Assembly (NCBI GenBank): GCA_016783285.1
Contig: JADHWW010000184.1
Coordinates: forward strand, 1 to 8,720
Reading direction: 5' to 3'
Origin: Anaerolineae bacterium
GTDB taxonomy: Bacteria > Chloroflexota > Anaerolineae > B4-G1
Length of the DNA: 8,720 nt
Shown: piece after piece, positions 5,470-8,720 of the stretch
Position numbering within the stretch: position 1 is the first letter of the stretch
Layout: the number at the start of each line of letters is the position of its first letter
Notes under the pieces: generated by a model
Databases searched by the model: none
What the model was told of the DNA's origin: nothing
Seen by the model: only the letters and a program-made list of their open reading frames with translations
Made by a program: the position numbers and the translations under genes

Positions 5470-6693
5470 TTACAGAGCTCGCAGCGCATCAATTGGCTCC
5501 TTCCGGGTCGCGAACCAGGCCGGGTAGAGCGAGGTCAGCAGCATGATAATCCAGCAAACGGCGGATAAAACGGCCGTATCCGCCCACTGGAAGCGCGCAT
5601 ACATCGTTTCGCCATAGGCGATCTCGGCAGAAGCCACATTGGCGGACAAGTCGCCCAGGTAAAGGCCTTCCGTGGCCAAATAGTACACCCCCAGCGATCC
5701 TAGCAGCACGCCCAGGACGACGCCGATCGCGCCCAGCGTGGCCGACTCGAGCACAAACATCGCCATGATCTGCCGCCCCTTCATCCCCAGCGCAGCCAGG
5801 ATACCCATCTCGCGCGTGCGCTCAAAGACGGACATCAACAGCGTATTAGCGACGACGACGGCGACGATGGCCAACACGATCAGGTAGATCATGTACAAGA
5901 ATCCCATCGCCGACTGTACGCCTTCTACCATCAACTGATTAAGGTCACGCCAGGTAAGCAATTCTAACCCCGGCGCGCGCAGCGTTTCAGCAACCGCGTC
6001 TGCATCTTCCCGATCGTGCAGCAGAGCCACGACCGCACTGGCCCGATCCCCCGCTCGCGTGAAGGCCTGCGCTTTTGCCAGCGGCATAAAGATCGTCGCC
6101 TCGTCAAAGGCGGGGAGGCCAGTGTCGTACAAGCCACGGATGGTAAAGGTCGCCTCGTCAGGCTGCTCGCCTGACGTGTTGATCAGCAGGCTGACGTCAT
6201 CGCCCACGGCCAACCCCAGGTTGTTGGCCAACCTCTGGCTGATGAGGAGACCGCTCCGGTCATCGGGGGCCAGGAACTCGCCAGCCAAATCCTCCCGAAA
6301 GGGCGCCGCCGTCTCGGCAAGCGGGTCTATGCCGTACACCCGCACGCCGACCGAATCTTCGATCGTGCCCAGGATGCCGCTGGCCCACAACACCGGCGCT
6401 GCTGCTCGCACGTCCGCCAGCGCCTGCGCCTGGGCGGCCAATCCCTGCGGCTCTTCCAACAGATCCTCCCACTTGAGGCTGACTTTGTCCTCGTCGTAGG
6501 ATCCCGCGCGCACCTGCACGTGACCGGTCTGTACCCGAATGTTGTCGTCGATCGAACCCTGTATCGCGCCCATCTCAAAGGCGTGAAGCGCGATGACCAG
6601 CGCCAATCCCATCATCACCGCGATCAGCGTCAACGCAGAGCGCCGCTTGTTACGTCCCAGGTCGCGAACTGCAATCCTCCACAGTTTGAGCAT
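5470..6693 (-). CDS. FtsX/MacB-type ABC permease B
   Basis: This is a 407-residue permease with the four-helix FtsX/MacB layout. It starts at ATG 6691-6693, seven bases after GGAGGAGG; six further upstream codons are open but not supported. The N-terminal amphipathic WRIAVRDLGRNKRRSALT leads into TM1 (about 20-42). A large extracytoplasmic MacB_PCD-like domain (43-260) follows, with TGHVQV at 56-61. TM2 lies at about 262-288, the conserved coupling segment VFERTREMGILAALGMKGRQ at 289-308, TM3 at about 312-339 and TM4 at about 371-393. The end SLYPAWFATRKEPIDALRAL is the usual FtsX C-terminus. It is homologous to permease A and most likely pairs with it on the ATPase dimer, as LolC and LolE do. 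The substrate is unknown. Confidence 0.93.
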   Translation of the reverse strand: MLKLWRIAVRDLGRNKRRSALTLIAVMMGLALVIALHAFEMGAIQGSIDDNIRVQTGHVQVRAGSYDEDKVSLKWEDLLEEPQGLAAQAQALADVRAAAPVLWASGILGTIEDSVGVRVYGIDPLAETAAPFREDLAGEFLAPDDRSGLLISQRLANNLGLAVGDDVSLLINTSGEQPDEATFTIRGLYDTGLPAFDEATIFMPLAKAQAFTRAGDRASAVVALLHDREDADAVAETLRAPGLELLTWRDLNQLMVEGVQSAMGFLYMIYLIVLAIVAVVVANTLLMSVFERTREMGILAALGMKGRQIMAMFVLESATLGAIGVVLGVLLGSLGVYYLATEGLYLGDLSANVASAEIAYGETMYARFQWADTAVLSAVCWIIMLLTSLYPAWFATRKEPIDALRAL

Positions 6694-6728
6694 AGTGTCC
6701 CTCCTCCTCACGTTTTACGAATCGTTAC

Positions 6729-6861
6729 TACTCAGGCTCTCCTGGTACGTCATTCCGAGTGAGCGTAGCGAATCGAGGAATCTCCACTTGCAATGGCAAA
6801 TGTGACTCCGACAAGAGATTCCTCGACTCCCTTCGGTCGCTCGGAATGACGGGGCTGAGTA
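6729..6861. repeat. REP/MITE-like element between the permease genes
   Basis: Two 37-base arms, 6748-6784 (starting CGTCATTCCGAG) and 6815-6851 (ending CTCGGAATGACG), are inverted complements with five mismatches around a 30-base centre. A further 7-bp pair, TACTCAG (6729-6735) and CTGAGTA (6855-6861), lies outside them. It belongs to the dispersed GTCATTCCGAG / GTCATTGCGAG repeats whose translations give peptides such as SERSESR. It occupies most of the 234-bp gap between the permease genes, has no open reading frame of its own, and would form a long hairpin in the operon mRNA. Confidence 0.85.
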
Positions 6862-6908
6862 TTAACCACGAATCACGCATCTTGTCTTCCGCATCAGACA
6901 TCGTGCAA

Positions 6909-6942
6909 GCCTACACATAGTGTAAGCCTACACATAGTGTAG
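6909..6942. repeat. 17-bp tandem duplication across the permease A stop codon
   Basis: GCCTACACATAGTGTA occurs at 6909-6924 and again at 6926-6941, period 17. Each copy holds an inverted repeat of the CTACAC-ATA-GTGTA(G) kind. The permease A stop (TAG, 6928-6930) and its last codons, for HYV, lie in the right-hand copy, so the left-hand copy is a duplicated stop region. Confidence 0.8.
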
Positions 6943-8175
6943 GGCCTCGGCCGGCTCCCGCCTGGAAGCTTGCCAGGCCGGGTAGAGCGAGGCCAGCGCC
7001 GCGATGACGCCGACGGTCAGCGCCCGTCCCGCCAGTACATCTATCCCAATTCGGAGGTAGAGCCGATCTCCCATCAGTCCAATCAGTGGGCTGACCTCGC
7101 CCATGTCCATTCCTCCATAAAGGGCCATCCAATCGATGCCGACTCGTCCATAGTGGGCGACTATCACCCCACCCAGCACGCTGCCAGCCAGTGCGCCCAA
7201 CAACCCGATCAGCACCCCCTCCAGCAGGAACAGCGCCACGGTCTCCCGCCGCTTCAACCCCATCGCCGCCAACAGGCCGATCTCGCGCGTGCGCTCGAAC
7301 ACCACCATCAGCATCAGGTTGAGGATGCCGACGCCGGCGATCAACAGGATGACCATTCCAAACATGTTCATGATTTGAGCCTCTAACTCCATCATCTCCT
7401 TCATTGAGGGATCCAGCGTGTCCCAGGCATCCACCTCGTAGCCGGATAAGGCAGCCTGCAGTGTCTCGACCACCGGCGGCTCCTGCCCAACCTGTTCGAG
7501 GTAAATGGCAACCTCGGTAGCCTGATCACGCAAGTCAAAGAGCGTCTGCGCTTCGAGCAGCGAGACGTAGACCATGCGCTTCTCTATCTCTGCCATCCCC
7601 AAGTCGTAGATGCCGACGATCGTCATCGTGCGGCGGCGCATCTGCTGGTGCGTGGCGCGCCCTACCAGCGTGACGCGGTCGCCTATGGTCACCTCGAGCC
7701 GCTCGGACATCGCCTGGCCGATGAGGAGGGCGTCTTCGTCGTCACCTTGTAGCCAGCGGCCCTGGACGACGTTCTCCGCCACCATGCTCACCGGCGCTTC
7801 TTTTTCCGGCTCGATGCCGGTGATGGCGACCGACAACGTCCCCTCGCGGCTGCTGACCATGCCGCCGGTCTTGATGCGTTGCGATACGGCGATCACCTCT
7901 GGTTGGGCCAGCGCTGCATCCACCGCCGCGCCCGCGTCGGCCAGAGGCAGCAGCGGCAGCCTGTTCGCCTTTTCCCGGAAGCCTGGCGCGTGTACCTGCA
8001 CGTGGCCGCCCTGCAGCTTGACCGTGTTACCGTAAAGGGCCTCGTTCATCCCGCCCAGCATGCCGTCAAACATGAGTATGAAAGTCAGCCCCAGCGCGAT
8101 AGCGGTCGCAGCGATCACCGTCCGTCTCCAATTGCGCCACACGTTGCGCCACGCCATTCTCAAGAGTTTTCCCAT
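6928..8175 (-). CDS. FtsX/MacB-type ABC permease A
   Basis: This is a 415-residue permease and the first gene of the operon. Two ATGs stand side by side (8176-8178 and 8173-8175). The Shine-Dalgarno AAGGAGGTG is only three bases from the first and six from the second, so the second is preferred (416 residues otherwise). The N-terminus GKLLRMAWRNVWRNWRRT is the usual amphipathic lead into TM1 (about 19-40). An extracytoplasmic domain (41-268) includes GGHVQVHAPGF (57-67). TM2 is at about 270-292, the coupling motif VFERTREIGLLAAMGLKRRE at 292-311, TM3 at about 313-340 and TM4 at about 378-400. The protein ends SLYPAWQASRREPAEALHYV. Its closest relative in the window is permease B, which suggests an ancient duplication into a heterodimer. 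A 234-bp gap filled by a REP element separates the two. Confidence 0.93.
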   Translation of the reverse strand: MGKLLRMAWRNVWRNWRRTVIAATAIALGLTFILMFDGMLGGMNEALYGNTVKLQGGHVQVHAPGFREKANRLPLLPLADAGAAVDAALAQPEVIAVSQRIKTGGMVSSREGTLSVAITGIEPEKEAPVSMVAENVVQGRWLQGDDEDALLIGQAMSERLEVTIGDRVTLVGRATHQQMRRRTMTIVGIYDLGMAEIEKRMVYVSLLEAQTLFDLRDQATEVAIYLEQVGQEPPVVETLQAALSGYEVDAWDTLDPSMKEMMELEAQIMNMFGMVILLIAGVGILNLMLMVVFERTREIGLLAAMGLKRRETVALFLLEGVLIGLLGALAGSVLGGVIVAHYGRVGIDWMALYGGMDMGEVSPLIGLMGDRLYLRIGIDVLAGRALTVGVIAALASLYPAWQASRREPAEALHYV

Positions 8176-8310
8176 CATTCACCTCCTTGCTATTGATGCG
8201 GTAACCGTTCAGGTGGATGTTCAGAATGGGCAAGATTGCCTCTGGATTTGTCATTGCGAGCGAAGCGAAGCAATCTCCAAGATGCGGTTACTATCAAAGG
8301 TGGAGATTGC

Positions 8311-8394
8311 CACCGCGAGTACCACCGCGAGTACCACCGCGAGTACCACCGCGAGTACCACCGCGAGTACCACCGCGAGTACCACCGCGAGTAC
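8311..8394. repeat. Seven perfect copies of CACCGCGAGTAC
   Basis: Seven head-to-tail 12-bp units without one mismatch. Neither this unit nor the next contains a stop codon in any of the six frames, so long meaningless reading frames run through the region. The perfection implies recent expansion, probably by replication slippage. Confidence 0.95.
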
Positions 8395-8466
8395 TCGTGG
8401 CGGGGCTCGTGGCGGGGCTCGTGGCGGGGCTCGTGGCGGGGCTCGTGGCGGGGCTCGTGGCGGGGC
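8395..8466. repeat. Six perfect copies of TCGTGGCGGGGC
   Basis: Six exact 12-bp units abut the left array at CGAGTACTCG, a 10-bp palindrome (8388-8397). The unit resembles the reverse complement of the left unit (TACTCGCGGTGG against GGCTCGTGGCGG), with the CGG and TGG triplets swapped and TA replaced by GG. The two arrays can therefore fold back as a long, imperfect hairpin, helped by G-U pairs if transcribed. Confidence 0.95.
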
Positions 8467-8481
8467 TTCGTCACGGAGTTT

Positions 8482-8502
8482 ACCCTGAGCCTGTCGAAGG
8501 GT
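8482..8502. repeat. REP-like CCTGAGCCTGTCGAAGGG element
   Basis: ACCCT (8482-8486) and AGGGT (8498-8502) enclose GAGCCTGTCGA. This is a well-known dispersed bacterial repeat, recognised by the spurious peptides PEPVEG, LSLSKG and LRQAQG in its frames, all of which appear here. It ends the array composite, as its variant does at 2001-2024. Confidence 0.85.
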
Positions 8503-8569
8503 TCCTCGCAATGACACCCCCTGAACGCTTACCCGATGCGAACTTTTCCTCCGACTCGATTTGGGTAAC

Positions 8570-8594
8570 GGAAATCAGTGTCACACCGATTTCC
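8570..8594. promoter_or_regulatory. 25-bp near-palindrome, operator candidate
   Basis: GGAAATCAGTGT and ACACCGATTTCC flank a single central C. The arms pair at 11 of 12 positions, with one A-C mismatch. It sits in the spacer between the divergent gene and the operon. Just upstream in the operon direction is a weak -35/-10 pair on the minus strand (TTGCTG 8629-8624 and TTCTAT 8605-8600, spacing 18), which would place the palindrome over the start point. A dimeric repressor site is plausible. Unlike the REP elements, it resembles no repeat elsewhere in the window. Confidence 0.5.
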
Positions 8595-8633
8595 CTGAAA
8601 TAGAATGAACTGGCAAGTATTCCCAGCAATCAA

Positions 8634-8663
8634 TTGGACTCTGGGCACCGTTTGGGTTAGACT
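8634..8663 (+). promoter_or_regulatory. Sigma-70-type promoter for the divergent gene
   Basis: TTGGAC (8634-8639) and TAGACT (8658-8663) are separated by 18 bases. Each matches its consensus at four of six positions. The start point would be near 8670, giving a leader of about 40 bases to the ATG at 8711. Confidence 0.4.
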
Positions 8664-8682
8664 GTTTGTATCCGCAAACGGT
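8647..8682. promoter_or_regulatory. 8-bp inverted repeat bracketing the divergent promoter
   Basis: ACCGTTTG (8647-8654) and CAAACGGT (8675-8682) are exact complements 20 bases apart. The left arm falls in the -35/-10 spacer and the right arm just after the expected start point. The pair cannot form a hairpin in the transcript and is better read as a DNA site, possibly for autoregulation by the product of the gene at 8711. Confidence 0.45.
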
Positions 8683-8710
8683 CACACCCTAACGGAGGCC
8701 GCAGAGTCCT

Positions 8711-8720
8711 ATGACCAGTG
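8711..8720 (+). CDS. Start of a divergent gene, cut by the window edge
   Basis: Only ATG ACC AGT G (Met-Thr-Ser) is visible. It is supported by GGAGG at 8694-8698, twelve bases before the ATG, which is somewhat far, and by the promoter candidate and inverted repeat upstream. The product cannot be judged. Its divergent position beside an exporter operon would suit a regulator, but that is guesswork. Confidence 0.4.

Larger units (their letters stand above)
8250..8515. mobile_element. Nested REP island with 11-bp terminal inverted repeats
   Basis: The ends are GTCATTGCGAG (8250-8260) and CTCGCAATGAC (8505-8515), exact inverted complements. Inside the left end, GCAATCTCC (8270-8278) pairs with GGAGATTGC (8302-8310), as in the widespread REP whose translation gives the peptide ASEAKQS. 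Where the second half of that REP should continue, the 12-mer arrays begin (8311), followed by the CCTGAGCCTGTCGAAGGG-type element (8482-8502). The island lies between the divergent gene and the operon. No transposase is present, so any mobility would depend on an enzyme encoded elsewhere. Confidence 0.7.

Noticed and set aside
8311..8466. CRISPR array
   Set aside because: The units are 12 bp, contiguous and without spacers, and no cas gene is near.
8060..8603. Several overlapping reading frames on both strands with RGGARGG, HREYHREY or APPRAPPR repeats
   Set aside because: They exist only because neither 12-mer has a stop codon in any frame. RGG-like peptides here are translation of the DNA array, not evidence of an RNA-binding protein.

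Overview
This window looks like chromosomal DNA from a member of the Chloroflexota (Anaerolineae-like). That placement is inference. It rests on the high GC content, a MalT-like STAND ATPase regulator remnant, alanine-rich HlyD-type fusion proteins, and abundant REP-like palindromes. It is not based on a marker gene.

Layout, left to right. Positions 1-207 hold the edge of an unidentified minus-strand reading frame. Positions 200-817 (minus) encode a small zinc-ribbon protein whose body is four copies of an aromatic 37-residue repeat. Its DNA is visibly more AT-rich than the rest, and it has its own extended -10 promoter candidate. Positions 997-2071 (minus) are a decayed composite gene: the ATPase half of a MalT/LuxR-family regulator, then a frame change into a scrap of its helical-repeat region, then the tail of an unrelated small protein. 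The ATPase half carries palindromic repeats in its reading frame.

Positions 2112-8175 form one minus-strand operon, read right to left: FtsX/MacB-type permease A (8175-6928), permease B (6693-5470), a LolD/MacB-type ABC ATPase (5430-4744), membrane fusion protein 1, a lipoprotein (4683-3466), membrane fusion protein 2 with a cleavable-type signal peptide (3369-2176), and an intrinsic terminator at about 2112-2144. Every gene has a good Shine-Dalgarno sequence. Together they should form a MacAB/LolCDE-like, ATP-driven exporter or mechanotransmission complex: the two permeases would pair on an ATPase dimer and the two fusion proteins would form the extracytoplasmic part. No TolC-like outer-membrane gene is visible. 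The substrate cannot be told from sequence.

Positions 8176-8710 are intergenic. They hold a nested repeat island (8250-8515) with seven copies of one 12-mer followed by six of a related, inverted-looking 12-mer. To its right are a 25-bp near-palindrome and a plus-strand promoter bracketed by an 8-bp inverted repeat. A divergent gene appears to start at 8711 and runs off the window.

The most unusual signals are three. The same two-part 12-mer composite occurs at 8311-8502 and, in short form and in frame, inside the regulator remnant at 1957-2020. A perfect 28-bp palindrome also lies in frame in that gene. The zinc-ribbon repeat protein belongs to no family I can name.
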